In this document: positions 23,050 through 34,035 of the stretch, piece after piece
How positions within the stretch are numbered: the stretch's first letter is position 1
Layout of the letters: every line of letters begins with the position of its first letter
Assembly: GCA_017354895.1 (NCBI GenBank)
Contig: CP071499.1
Span: 620,001 to 684,000, forward strand
DNA length: 64,000 bases
DNA from: Podospora comata
Lineage: Eukaryota; Ascomycota; Sordariomycetes; Sordariales; Podosporaceae
Direction of reading: 5' to 3'
Made by a program: the position numbers and the translations under genes
Notes under the pieces: model-generated
Told to the model about the DNA's origin: nothing
Databases searched by the model: none
Seen by the model: the letters and a program-made list of their open reading frames with translations, nothing else

Positions 23050-23612
23050 GGGTGGGGGGGACTGTTCGACACTCGACCAGCAACACGTATGTCTGCTTTT
23101 GTTTTCTTTTCTTCTGTGAAATGCATGAGCGTCTTGAACCAGTGTTGGCGGCGGCTTTGCGCGACTCGACTCTTCGGCATACCCGATCCGGCACCCTCGA
23201 TCAGGCAGCATCATCAAAAAAGAAACACACATGGTAAGTTCTTTTCCCCGTGAGTTGTGGAGAGAAGTTGTTGGCATCTTCTTCAGGAACACGACCGCCG
23301 GCTAAGGATGGGAGGAAGCGAGGGATGATTGCTGGCTTGGGGATATATGATGGTTGGAATAATGCAATGAGGCTGTTTAGTGAAGTCTCCCAAGGTCTGT
23401 CTTGGCACCGGTGGTCTAGACCACCACCCTTGTCATCCTGTCTTTGGATCAATGACGTCACCCCACCTTTAACAGCTCGTCCAGGAACGATCCGCTGTTC
23501 CCCTGTCAAGCTATCATGTATTCTGTTGTCTAGAACATTGCTTGATTTCCACTCGACCTAGTTAACCTATTGTTTACATACCACTCGATCACCTAGCTAG
23601 ACTATTGCTTCT

Positions 23613-24822
23613 ATGGGTCGGCAAGAAAGAATCGCCCGGTCCATCGTCCACGCCATCATCAGGACCAATGTCAATGGCACCAAAAAGAAAGCCAGCAACC
23701 CACTCGGGATCCTCCTCGCCCTGTTCTCCGCCTTCTTCTCCCTCTACCAGCTGCTCATGAGAAAGATCCGCCCTGCCGACTTTGCCAAGCTGCGACGGGA
23801 GTACTGGGATGTCAGCGATGACAACTATGCCGACTCGTTCCGACCGCGGGAGGGCGCAAAGGATGAGGAGGCTTTGACTGCTATCGGGGACATGGGATTC
23901 TCTGGTTCCGTAAGTAAAATTTTCTCTCCCTGTGGGATTTGTCATGACAACGGACGTGCTGACCGCGAGACTACTTACTGGACAGACCTTTTACGCAACC
24001 ACCGACCAAAAGTACCTCGTCAAGTCGGTCCCACGCCACTCCGAACATTCCTTCTTCCGCAACGATCTCCTGACCCCGTACGTCCAGCACATGGCTACGC
24101 ATCCGCAGTCTTTGTTGGTCAGAATATGTGATTTCCTTGGCGCCTCAGGTGCTTCTATTGGAAGGATCCTCCGTCTCGCGCCTTCGCATCATATCGTCAT
24201 GGAGAACATCATGTACGGCCGGGAGGAGGCTGAAAACAGGGGGGATGCCAAATGGGAGAACTGGGACCTGAAGCCAACGTCGTATTTCTACCCCGAACGA
24301 GATATTGCCGATGGCGCGCTCACGAGCGACGCAACCAAGGAGCAGCTGGCGGATGAGTTTCACGACAAGATTGTGCTCAGCCAGGAGCAGGCGGATGATT
24401 TGTTTGCGAGGTTGGAGGAGGACACAAAGTTGCTGGCCGAGCACAACGCGGTAGATTATTCCTTGTTTTTGGTCAGGATGAAGCTGCCACGGGAGGAGGT
24501 CCAAGAGGAGGTGCAGCCGGAGGCAGCAAAGTCGGACTCGAACTTGGCGCCGCCAGAGGATGGGCCGTCGGTTCCGCCTCAGCCTCCGACGTGGAAGACG
24601 GGGGTTGCTTCGGCGGATGGAAAGTATGTTTATCGGGCTTCGATCTTGGACTTCTTTTGGGCGAAGCACAAGATCCAGCCGAGGTTCATGACGTTGCTGA
24701 TTAACTTGTGGAATTTGTTGATTAGTAAGGATGGGCCGATGAGTATCACTACTACGCCGGAGGAGTACAGGGAGAGATTTTTGAAGATGTGTAGGGGGTA
24801 TGTGGACATCAAGAAGGACTGA
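23613..24822 (+). CDS. Divergent phosphatidylinositol phosphate kinase (PIPK) domain protein (two exons)
   Basis: Model: 23613-23909 and 23986-24822; 377 residues; intron 76 nt (GTAAGT...GGACAG), phase 0. The chain matches a minimal PIPK catalytic domain: LRREYWDVSDDNYADSF, then FYATTDQKYLVKSV with the ATP-binding Lys, HHIVMENIMYG, a DLK-type motif (DLKPTSYFYPERDI), AVDYSLFLVRM for the MDYSLL element, SILDFFW for the IID metal site, and TPEEYRERFLKMCRGYV at the end. PIPKs phosphorylate phosphoinositide monophosphates at membranes. The usual DLKGST is altered to DLKPTS, so activity or substrate may differ. It lacks the long N-terminus of yeast Mss4. Convergent with the next gene, 128 bp away. 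Confidence 0.85.
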
Positions 24823-24950
24823 GGATGAGTTTGTGATAGTATGCGTGTGTGGTCCCCCCTTTTTTTTTTTTTTTTGGTTCTTTCTCTGTGTATTAGATAC
24901 CCCCCAAACCCAGTCATAGTTTGGCACACGAGAATGTTTAATGTCTTGAT

Positions 24951-25736
24951 CTACTCTGTCGTTCCAGCCTCCTTGGTCACCCCCGTCTCCCCATCAGGCG
25001 CCATCTGCCTAAACATGGCCATCGGATCAAAAAACACCTCGACGCTCCCCAACTGCAGCTTGTCATTCACATCCGCCACCGCCACACCCTCAATGTCGAT
25101 ATTCCCCCCGTGAGCCTTGATGGTAACCTTCTCCCCCTTGTCGTTCGTCCCCACATAATCACCCTTCATGACACCCCAGTGCCTCCATCGAAACACCACC
25201 CTCGGCGGACCGGCATACACCTCCAGCACCTCCCACGCAAAAGACGGCATCACCCTCTTGAATGTCTTGTGGCTGGCTTCAAAAGAGGAGTGAGCAGGGC
25301 AGTAGAACTCGTTGGGCTCGATGAGGGCGTTGTAGGTCCCGACCGAGAGCATTTGGGCTGCGGTTTGTGGAGGTGAGCCGTTGACGCGGAAGGTGTAGGA
25401 CTGCGGGGAGGCGATGGTGCGCCATTCGGGGAGGAGGGGTTTGTAGCTGGCTTCGATTTCCCAGTTTTTGACGAGGTTTTCGACTAGGGCGGGGAGGGAG
25501 GTGGCTGGGTGGGTTGATTTTTTTGCTGGGGCGGGGGTGGGAAGGGTTAGAAATGGGAGTACAGGGGCGGAAGGTGGGAAAAGGGACGGAACCTACTTTG
25601 GAGGTAGAATTGCCGGGTTTTTGTGTAGTCAGGGGGTTGGCCGTGGCGCCAGGTTGTGGAGGGGTCGGAGAGGACTGCGTCTGGGTTTAGGACGTAGTCC
25701 GGGAGGGTGGGAGGGGGGGGTTGAGGTGGAGGACAT
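24951..25736 (-). pseudogene. Pathogen-related protein homologue, SnoaL-like (NTF2 fold), interrupted by a 1-bp frameshift
   Basis: Minus-strand exons 25736-25597 and 25525-24951 joined by a 71-nt intron (GTAGGT...CCCCAG). The body reads LPDYVLNPDAVLSDPST, WRHGQPPDYTKTRQFYLQ, LVENLVKNWEIE, LEVYAGPPRVVFRWRHWGVM, the order found in plant 'pathogen-related protein' and its fungal homologues, an NTF2-like fold. From the only upstream ATG (25736) the frame is wrong by one base: exon lengths sum to 715. The shift lies in the eight-base homopolymer at 25713-25720; seven bases would give 237 residues. It may be a sequencing error in the homopolymer rather than a true loss. The biochemical function of the family is not known. 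Confidence 0.75.
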
Positions 25737-26874
25737 TATTTTGGAGTGAGAGTTGACACGAATGACGGGCGGTTGGGTGAGATATTGAGATGGGGGAGGA
25801 AGAGAGGAATGATGGGAATGGGTATATATGCCCACTATCACAGCCTACCTGCCTCCCACCGCCCACCCGAGGATAGAGGTGTGATCGTCTTACTTCCCAC
25901 AAGTTCCTCACTGGTGATAGACAACCGTTGGCAGTGCCACCGCAAGGACAGCTGACCTATAACAGCCTTTGGTCCCTGTACTATGCTCTCCTTCGGTACA
26001 CCGGGACATTCTGTAAGCCACGGTAGGTAAGTGGTGTGTGGCCGTTGTGGGCCAACCAGGGGACAAGCAATGTCATCTTGGAACCATGGTAGAGGCATTC
26101 TTCAGACGCACGACCTAATTGCCGCGTGCAGGGTCCCCAACGTTCGATCCTGTACTGCACGGTAGCTGCATGCTAGCAATATGCTGACATTCGAGATGCG
26201 CCAACAGCATATCCCACAAATTCTGTGCGACATGCGAAGCCGGGATGGTATGGGCAGAGATCACTCTGTCATTCGGCATGGCGAAAAAGATCAGAGAACT
26301 ATTATTGGGGTTGAAAGGGGCATAGGGAGACCCTGATATCCATGTGCTATTTGAACAGAAAGGCGGAGAGAAACACCGAATATGCTATGGTGATGCAAAG
26401 GTGACGTTGGCTATAGGACGATGGCTATCAGGTCACGGGTGGACATTACTCCGAACAAACTCCTCTCAACCGGGAATTTGTGTAACCCGGCGAGTCGTAA
26501 TACATCACTACCAACTGCATGAGCACGTAGCAATGAGATCTGTGGACCGAAAGAGAGCGACGGAGGACTCTATTCCAAAGAAAATCTACAATCCAAATTG
26601 TCATCCATCTAGACGAACTAGACTGAACAGACATGCGCCTTTTCACACCCCCACCCACCCGCTCGACCCAGTCCAGAAACGCCAGCTCCAGCCATGCGAG
26701 GTCTCGATATGACGCAGCAACCTGTTTTGGTTCTATTGCTCTCTGAGGAGCCACGGAACAAGAAAAGGACCAAACACGACCCAAGAAGAGGTGGTAAGGG
26801 ATGCTTTGAGAAACTAAAAAGAGAACTGATGATACAAACAAAAATTTGAGCAAGGAACCGTACGAGAGATAGTG
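25737..26874. other. Intergenic region
   Basis: Between two minus-strand genes. Mixed composition; short open frames without features. No RNA gene or repeat recognised. Confidence 0.5.
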
Positions 26875-28111
26875 TCAGTCATCCCATTCCTCATCGAGCT
26901 GATCAATTAGTCGATTCTCGGCGTCTCGGCTGTGGCGTCTCCCACTTGGGGATCCGGACAGTGTATGGTACCCTCTCCTACGAGGGATCAGGCGGCCGCA
27001 GGATGAGGTCAATATGGTAAACATGTCCTACACCGTAGGTTAGCGGCTATAGTCCAAGGAAACCTAAGTATGACACCAAGACATACCACGATAAAGCTCC
27101 AGATGCCAGCCCAGAGGCTGTAGTTGGGAAGCTGCCTCCAACCCCTGGCGTGGGCCACTGTGCGCTGGTAAAAGACACCTCCAACCACGTAGACCAAGAC
27201 CGCGATGAAGAAGATAATGGCAAAGACACTGCCAGGCCCAACGCTACCAGGTTTGTGGGGCTCGGCGATAGAGCATGCGTGCATTGAACGGACCTCGAAG
27301 AAGTAGGCGCACTCATCCGGATCTGTGCCAACAAATGAAGCAGCCGTAGGTGTATCTGGATCCCTGTCACAAAGGAAAGAAAATGTGGCCGACTTGCGAC
27401 GTTGTGTTTCTGGCTTCTCCTTGCCCTTGTCCTTCTTGTCATCATCTTCGTCATCATCATCCTTGTCTTTCGATGCACGCCTTGACTCGGCGTCTTCACC
27501 GTCGTCGTCGTCGTCGTCGTATTCATGGTACTTGTATGTCGCTCCGTCATGGACCTCCCATCTCTTTTCCCTGTTCTTTTCATCTGATAGACCACACGGG
27601 GATCCCCCTGTATATTGAAGGACAAGTTTGCGCCCTCGGGGTACTAGGTTTCCATCTGATAGTCTGTCATGGATCGTCAGCGATACTGCCGCCCCAAGCT
27701 GTTCCCAGTGTAAAGGCGTTCTTACCCTAAAGCATATATTTTGCCCTTGGTTTCATAGTATGCGCTCACGTTCTTCCATAGATCCTTGTCGAGTCCGACA
27801 ACATCCTCCACCTCCTTCACCACGGGACTGCAGAAGTTCAATGTAAAGTTTGAGCCATAATCCCAGCCTCTAGCCACATAATCGTCGACAGGCGAGCCCT
27901 TTGGTGGCTTCTCCCCCTCGGGCACAACTACTGCGGTGTCGGGTCGTAGGTCGAAGAAAGCGCCGGCGCCGGTGGTTGCTGTTGCGACACAGGGTGTGAC
28001 TACAGGCGTGGATGCGGTGGCTGTCTTTGTAGCCTCCTCGGCGACTGCCTTGCCACTCAGGACAGCAATGGCGCAGAGAAGGAGGGCTCTGGATGGTGTT
28101 TGCCGATGCAT
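26875..28111 (-). CDS. ATG27: Autophagy-related protein 27, MRH-domain membrane protein (three exons)
   Basis: Minus-strand model: 28111-27726, 27663-27087, 27027-26875; 371 residues. The introns are 62 nt (GTAAGA...GACAG) and 59 nt (GTATGT, CGCTAAC, GTAG). A signal peptide (MHRQTPSRALLLCAIAVLSGKAVA) leads into a luminal mannose-6-phosphate-receptor-homology domain with paired cysteines (NFCSPVV, GGSPCGL, FLCDRD, ECAYFFEV). One membrane helix follows (VFAIIFFIAVLVYVVGGVFY), then a short cytosolic tail ending EEWDD. This layout is that of Atg27, which cycles between vacuole, Golgi and the autophagosome assembly site with Atg9. A long Asp/Lys-rich loop (about residues 180-210, encoded by a GTC/GAC repeat) is inserted in the luminal domain. 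Confidence 0.88.
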
Positions 28112-28793
28112 GGCTGAGAATATTTGATGACGTCGAATTTCGAATGGAACGGAGGCGTCTGGTCAAGGATGTTGGGGCTTGCTTGGCTTCGGGATGCAGA
28201 TGCGCGCGTTCGCGCCGAGTGGCAAGGGTTGGGCGATATCGAGTGTTGTTGTTCACTGATGAAGCGTCGGTACACAAGGAAGCACAGGAGACAGTTGGCG
28301 ACACGGGCGACGTCGTTCTCGATGTCGTGGCCGTTGGACGATGGAGGGTTGCTCCCAAACGCGGCCTTCACAGGTAACCGTTTTAGAAGCCGATGCCAAC
28401 TGGGTCCTGGTCCAAGGAAAAAAGGGAGGCGTTGAATGGGAGCTGTGATTGGCTGCCCCAAGCACAAGGGGCTGGCCCTTGCAGCTGGCAGCGGGCAGTA
28501 GAGTGAAGTGCACATGTCAGAACAAAGCTTAAGGTTTAAGTTGGGGAAACACAATTGCCAGTGGAATGATGAAGCTCCTCATGAAGTGACCCAAAGAGAG
28601 AGAGAGTCAACAATAGAGCTCAAGCTGTCAGTCTCAACATCCATGGCAGCAGATCTCGGGTCCAAGTCCACCTAGAACTTTGATGCCAAGCACAGGGTAG
28701 TGTAGAATTGCCAAGGCTGTTGGCCCCTGACCCTCCGCACAAGCTCATCTGGAAAATGGGTTCTCATGGTGCTGCGTCATTGGCTCAGAGAAA

Positions 28794-28823
28794 CTCAGGC
28801 CATCCGGAAAGCGCAGAGCCGAC
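28794..28823 (+). repeat. Direct repeat copy 1 upstream of ERG24
   Basis: Begins CTCAGGCCATCCGGAAA and ends AGCCGAC. Identical to copy 2 in its first 17 bases; about 26 of 30 positions match overall. Confidence 0.75.
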
Positions 28824-28834
28824 TGTGAACCTCT

Positions 28835-28864
28835 CTCAGGCCATCCGGAAACTCCAAAGCCGAC
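28835..28864 (+). repeat. Direct repeat copy 2 upstream of ERG24
   Basis: Second copy, 41 bp after the first. Spacing of about four helical turns and position 180-250 bp before the start codon suggest a regulatory site; the binding factor is unknown. Confidence 0.75.
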
Positions 28865-29044
28865 GCGGTAGAGCATCCATCGTCAACGTCTTCAACGGGC
28901 AACCGTCAGCATCTGGGCCTCCAGCTGATGTCATACCCCGGTATCCGCGGTTTCCACAGGCTCGACAGGGCGCTACTTATATGCGATAAGCTCCCGCGAC
29001 CATTGACAGTCGACTAATTACTCAACACAGCGAACGCAGCAACA

Positions 29045-30568
29045 ATGAGTTCCAAAGCACAGCAACCCATCGAGGCGTCGCGCAAGAAGCCCGAGTACGA
29101 GTTCTTTGGACCGTAAGTGCGAACAATCCCTCTTGCTGCCCCGCATTTCGCTAATCACGTCTTCTGCAGACCCGGCGCTGCCCTGATCAGCTTCGTCCTC
29201 CCACCCCTCGTCTATGCCATCACCTTTGCGTGTAACGATCTGTCCGGCTGCCCAGCGCCTTCCCTCCTCCATCCCAAAAACCTCGATCTCAATGTGTTGA
29301 AGCGCGAAGTTGGTTGGCCACAAGATGGGTGGCCTGGTCTCTTCAGTTGGGAGGCCACAGGGTGGACCTTGGCTTTCTACCTCTTCAACGCCGTCCTGTA
29401 CAGAATCCTTCCCGCGACCGAGACCGAGGGCACAGTTTTGCGAAGTGGTGGCCGGTTGAAGTACAGATTCAATGCCTTCTCCACCACCATGTTCTGCATC
29501 GTTGCTGCCGCCGCCGGTACCATCGCCCAGGGCGCCGAGTTCCCCCTTTGGACCTACATCACCGACAACTATGTGCAGATTCTGACTGCCAACACACTCA
29601 TTGCCTATGCGCTCGCCACTTTTGTCTACGTTCGCAGCTTCAGCGTCAAGCCTGGCAACCCCGAGAATCGCGAGCTTGCTGCCGGTGGCGTTACTGGCAA
29701 CATGATATACGACTGGTACATTGGGCGCGAGCTCAACCCACGTGTCACCCTCCCCTTCATCGGCGAGATCGACATCAAGGAGTGGATGGAGTTGCGCCCC
29801 GGCATGCTGACCTACATCTTGCTGAACGGGGCTTTCATTGCGAAGCAGTACCGCAACTATGGCTATGTCACCGACAGCATCGTCTTCGTGGCTGTCGTGC
29901 AGACACTTTACGTCTTGGACGGCCAGTACATGGAGCCCGCCATCATGACGACTATGGATATCACCACCGATGGGTTTGGGTTCATGCTTTCGTTTGGTGA
30001 CCTTGTCTGGGTTCCATTCATCTACACCCAGCAGACACGTTACCTTGCCACCCACCCACAGACGCTGGGTCCTTTGGGACTTGCCGGTGTCGGTGCTTTG
30101 TTGGTGCTCGGCTTTGCCATCTTCCGCCTGTCCAACAGCCAGAAGAATGACTTCCGCACCAACCCCAATGACCCCAAGCTGGCTCATCTCAAGTATATGC
30201 CCACCAAGGCGGGCACTCGTCTGCTCATCTCTGGCTGGTGGGGCATTGCCAGACACATCAACTACTTTGGTGACTGGCTTCAGGCTTGGCCCTACAGTTT
30301 GCCCACCGGGCTTGCCGGCTACACCATCCTGTCTGCAGGAAGTGCTGCTGTGGATGGAGCGACCAGGATGCTTGACGGCCGCCAGGTTACCCCCGGTGAG
30401 GCCAAGGGGTGGGGCATCATCTTCACCTACTTTTACGTCTTGTACTTTGCCATTCTGTTGATCCACCGTGACCGCAGAGACGACGAGAAGTGCGCCAAGA
30501 AGTATGGCGAGGACTGGGAGAAGTATAAGAAGACTGTCAGATGGAGGATCATTCCTTACATTTACTGA
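29045..30568 (+). CDS. ERG24: Delta(14)-sterol reductase (two exons)
   Basis: Model: 29045-29112 and 29170-30568; 488 residues; the intron is 57 nt (GTAAGT...CTGCAG) and splits a Pro codon. The protein has eight or more hydrophobic helices and the sterol-reductase signatures LLISGWWGIARHINYFGDW and, at the C-terminus, HRDRRDDEKCAKKYGEDW with a final RIIPYIY, as in Erg24/Erg4 and lamin-B-receptor enzymes. It reduces the C14-C15 double bond left by lanosterol demethylation in ergosterol synthesis, in the ER membrane, with NADPH; it is the target of morpholine fungicides. Length is standard. A 604-codon antisense frame over it is a codon-usage shadow. Confidence 0.96.
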
Positions 30569-31115
30569 GGTCGGTAATGATGGTGAATGGGTTCCGGTGG
30601 GAATGGAGATACAGTGGACATGGGAGAGGGGCAATGAATAAAACGGTTGGGATCTTGGGCGGACTGGAATAATTTTGGGGCCAGATATACATGGAGGAAG
30701 GGTGTTTTGAGTTGAATACATAGCAAATCTACATCCAATACATAATCTAATACCATGCAACAATACTCCCTCGCTGCTCTGACGAGTAACAATTCGTGCC
30801 AGAACTTCCCCCTTTTCCAGGGCGGTGAGCAAACCGTGACAAGCAACAAATTGACTTGATGGCCCGTGCTTTCAGTCCAGCCAACCAACACGTGACAAAG
30901 TTTCAACAGTGGGTCTCGAAAATCAACCACCAGCGTTGGCTTGGCCAATCCATCAACGCGTGTTTCCGTCCTCAACACTGTAGACGAAAAACACACATCG
31001 AACCCGACGACGACCGAACCGCTGATCGAATTTTTATCAACCAACCACACATTCCATCAGACTGCTGTTCTTCTAGAGCCTCGGAAAGCACGAATTCATC
31101 AAACCAGCTGCTACA
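30569..31115. other. Intergenic region between ERG24 and SMD2
   Basis: 3' flank of ERG24 and promoter of SMD2, both on the plus strand. A minus-strand frame of about 160 codons here begins inside the ERG24 end and has no features; I treat it as non-coding. Confidence 0.5.
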
Positions 31116-31981
31116 ATGTCTGACGTTAACATCCAGTGAGATACTGCCCTGCCAAACCGCCCATCTTATTCAAATCATAGGGGCAAAAGCTAATTAGGCG
31201 GTTTTCTGTGATGTAGGGCACTTCTCAACAAGCCTCGTAACGAGTGCACGTAAGTCTGATCCTCTCAAACTCACCCTTTGCAGTCGAAATGACGCTGACC
31301 TCTTCAATAGTGAGTATGAGATTGCTCAACTGGTACGCATCTTCAAACCTGCATTTTCAAACAAGGCAGAAGCCGAGCGAATCGGTGACTGACTTTTCGA
31401 CCTTTCGATGATTGCAGGAAGCCTATGAGATGAGCAATGGGCCGCTTTCCCTCCTCCAGACGGCCGTCCGCAGTCACTCTCAGGTTTTGATTAGCATTCG
31501 GTCAAATCGCAAGCTGTAAGTTTGTCATATCAATGAATGAGATGGGATATGGGGGCAATGCTGACCTGGGGTTTTGTCTGCGCGTTTTAGTCTTGCCAGA
31601 GTGAAGGCTTTTGACAGGCATTGCAACATGTAAGTCTTTTTCCACGACTGTTGAAGCTGTTGTTTTCTAGTGCTAACATTCTCTTAGGATTCTTGAGAAC
31701 GTCGTAAGTGGCTACCTGCCGGATAGACGGACACCAGTCCCGAAGCCTTCAAGAGGGCCCCCCGAGGTGAGGCTGACTTTGGTTTTATCTGTACAGAAAG
31801 AGATGTGGACCGAGACTCCAGTACACAACGGAAAGAAGGGCCGGCCGGTGAACAAGGATCGGTTTATCAGCAAGATGTAAGTGGCACCTGTGGTTCTTGA
31901 GGAGTTAGTTGTACTCTTGGCTGACATGGATTTTGCAGGTTCTTGCGGGGTGATAGTGTCATTCTCGTTTTGCTCAGCTGA
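31116..31981 (+). CDS. SMD2: Small nuclear ribonucleoprotein SmD2 (eight exons)
   Basis: Exons: 31116-31135, 31217-31249, 31311-31332, 31418-31515, 31591-31629, 31688-31703, 31797-31876, 31939-31981; 351 nt, 116 residues. All seven introns (58-93 nt) have GTRNGT-type donors and AG acceptors, and the reading frame closes exactly. The product shows the SmD2 pattern: ALLNKPRNECTEYEIAQ, NGPLSLLQTAVRSHSQVLIS, the Sm1/Sm2 motifs IRSNRKLLARVKAFDRHCNM and ISKMFLRGDSVILVLLS, and KEMWTETP before the loop. SmD2 is part of the heptameric Sm ring on U1, U2, U4 and U5 snRNAs. The gene is easily missed because its exons are 16-98 nt long; the sixth is only 16 nt. Confidence 0.95.
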
Positions 31982-34035
31982 TTGGATTTTTTTTGTTGGA
32001 CCTTGAGGCTGGCCGGAGATAACCAGCGTGGCCTACAGAGTTGGCGAATACAACTGCCGTGCTTTGGGGTCTGGTTGACGGCCAAGAGACTCGGACCGTT
32101 TCGCTGCCCTCTCCGGGTTGTCGGGTAGCCGGTGGAGACGTGTAAGGTCGGTAAACAGAGGGTTGGGTGGGTGTCATTACACCGTGGCGTTTTCAGTTTT
32201 CAGGGCTCTTTGCGAATTTGGCAGATTCTACATTTTCGGACCAACCAGTATAAATAAAAGCTCGGCGTTGCTTTCGCTAATCACCAACCAACCGTCCTTT
32301 GAACATGGACTTGGGTGTCGGTCAGGATGGATGGGTGGGCAAGTAGTAGATTGACACTCGACATGGAAGGGTGGGAGCTCTTTGTGTTTCTTGGTTCTTT
32401 CCGGGAGAAGAACCTGAAGCTCCGTAACCCTGAAGCCGTTGCGCTACGGGATATAGGGCTACCCGAGACGCTCCCAGTTCCCCAAGGAGCTACACACAGA
32501 TTGGCCCTCGACATCCATGCGCCGAGCCCATTCCATAACGTCAAGCAGTAGGTACTGTGAGACCACGAGTCACATGTCCGGTGACCCGGGACGCTGCTGT
32601 TGAATCCATGACTACAACAGAGACAACACTGTACAACGTTGCATCACCTGCTGCTGGAGTGGTGTCTTCGTATGTTAGTTTAAACATGTTTATACGACAC
32701 CCCGGTGACCAAGAGCATGGATACAGCGTTGGAGTCAGGAATGTAACACCAACCATCCGGTTTTCTTCGGCTTTTGTACTGTTTTTGTTGCAAATGATGA
32801 AGTGAACTTTCACGTCCTCATCATCTCATCACCAGCGGAAGTGATGGTTCGTCGCCGCCTCGCTTGCTTCACCGGCAGCCGTGGCGTTGGAAAAGGACCG
32901 ATGCAGGTTCGTACCGTGTAACCGAATTCCTCGCAGCAGAGAGAGAAGATGGTACGGGGAAGGCGACCCGGCACATGGTCGAGTTGGTGGTTGCGGGGAG
33001 CGGCTGGAGGCTTGTTCGGTGGTGCGGGGGAATCCACTGTTTACGACCGTTCAATTGTGGGGTTGGGCTCGGGTTACAGTGTAACGGTCACTTAAGCGCA
33101 CCAGAGGGGGGGATCGTTGCTATCCGGCGACGGAAGCCAGTCCCAGCTTTTTCTCTTCGGTTGGGGAAATGTTTTCACGGCCACCGAAGGAATGGGGTAC
33201 TCAATCTGGCAGGTGAAGACTGGCTCACCAGTGCTCACCTTGACTTTTCAGCAGCGCCTGGTTCGATTGCCCAGTGTACGGATTCCGCATTTATGTACGG
33301 TATGACAGGGATCAAGCACTTGCCGAGAGCTTCAAGCTTCTGTGGCGACCAAAGTGCCGATCTCCGCCGTCTCCACTAAATTATTCCCGAACATCGTCAT
33401 CTTATTGACTTTCATCTCGACCTCCAAGCACAGCAAGGGGATTCAATGTCAGGCTCCCGAGCCTCACCCGCATTCTGGTCAGGGGAAAGGACGATCTCGT
33501 CCGTCAGATTGTCATCCGTGTTCGAGTGCAGCTTGGACGTGATCGGCCCTTTTCGCAACGGCCATGACCCGGCTTCTCACCCGCTCTCCATCCTCCCACC
33601 TGCCCGAACGGATGCGCTGCTACCCTGCAAGGCGCTGCTCTCCATGAATGAATCGAGAGGCACTTCCTGACGCTTCCTGACTTGAGCCCTGGCTGTCCGG
33701 CCACTCCCACGGTTCCCACATCTCGGTGTCTTGGGTTGTGCCATCAACTCACCAGGTGAGCATGCCGAGATGGGATGACGGCTGGCTTCCCGGAAACGGT
33801 CCACTGACGTACACAACGAGATTGACCGGCCAGCCAGCCATGAGCATCTCGGGATTAAACAATGGAGGGGAGGGGGGAAGGGACGCAGCCCTGTTAATAT
33901 ATATTGCTGCCGCATAGCTCCTGTTGGTTTTGTTTCACTTCAGTGCCGTCGTCCGTGGTGATCTTTCTGCATCTCCCTTGCCAACCTCCGGCAGCCTGCA
34001 TCTCGCTGCACACATCAACACGAGCAGTTGCCACG
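31982..34035. other. Intergenic region upstream of GH3 beta-glucosidase
   Basis: 2.05 kb with no supported gene. The part next to the beta-glucosidase (33000-34035) is its presumed promoter and leader; a TATATATTG stretch lies at about 33898, some 140 bp before the start. A plus-strand frame of about 170 codons near 32864-33379 lacks an ATG start and any feature. Confidence 0.5.

Larger units (their letters stand above)
20577..23612. other. Long intergenic region, with a pyrimidine-rich, possibly transcribed stretch
   Basis: 3 kb without a confident gene. From 20577 to about 22180 it is mixed, AT-leaning sequence. From about 22190 to 22570 one strand is strongly C/T-rich (CTTCTTCGACTT-like), as in fungal 5' leaders, and an intron-like segment (GTAAGT...CTTCTTCAG, 23234-23286) follows. 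This may be the leader of the PIP-kinase gene or a separate spliced transcript; I could not build a convincing protein. Confidence 0.4.
28112..29044. promoter_or_regulatory. Divergent intergenic region between ATG27 and ERG24
   Basis: 933 bp between two opposite starts, so it must contain both promoters. It carries a pair of 30-bp direct repeats 41 bp apart (28794-28823 and 28835-28864) within about 250 bp of the ERG24 start. Confidence 0.5.

Noticed and set aside
29018-30832. 604-codon open frame antisense to ERG24
   Set aside because: It mirrors the sense codons exactly over exon 2, has no domain or ATG context, and arises from C/G-ending codon bias in the sense gene.
30562-31050. 162-codon minus-strand frame between ERG24 and SMD2
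   Set aside because: Overlaps the ERG24 end and the SMD2 promoter and has no recognisable features.
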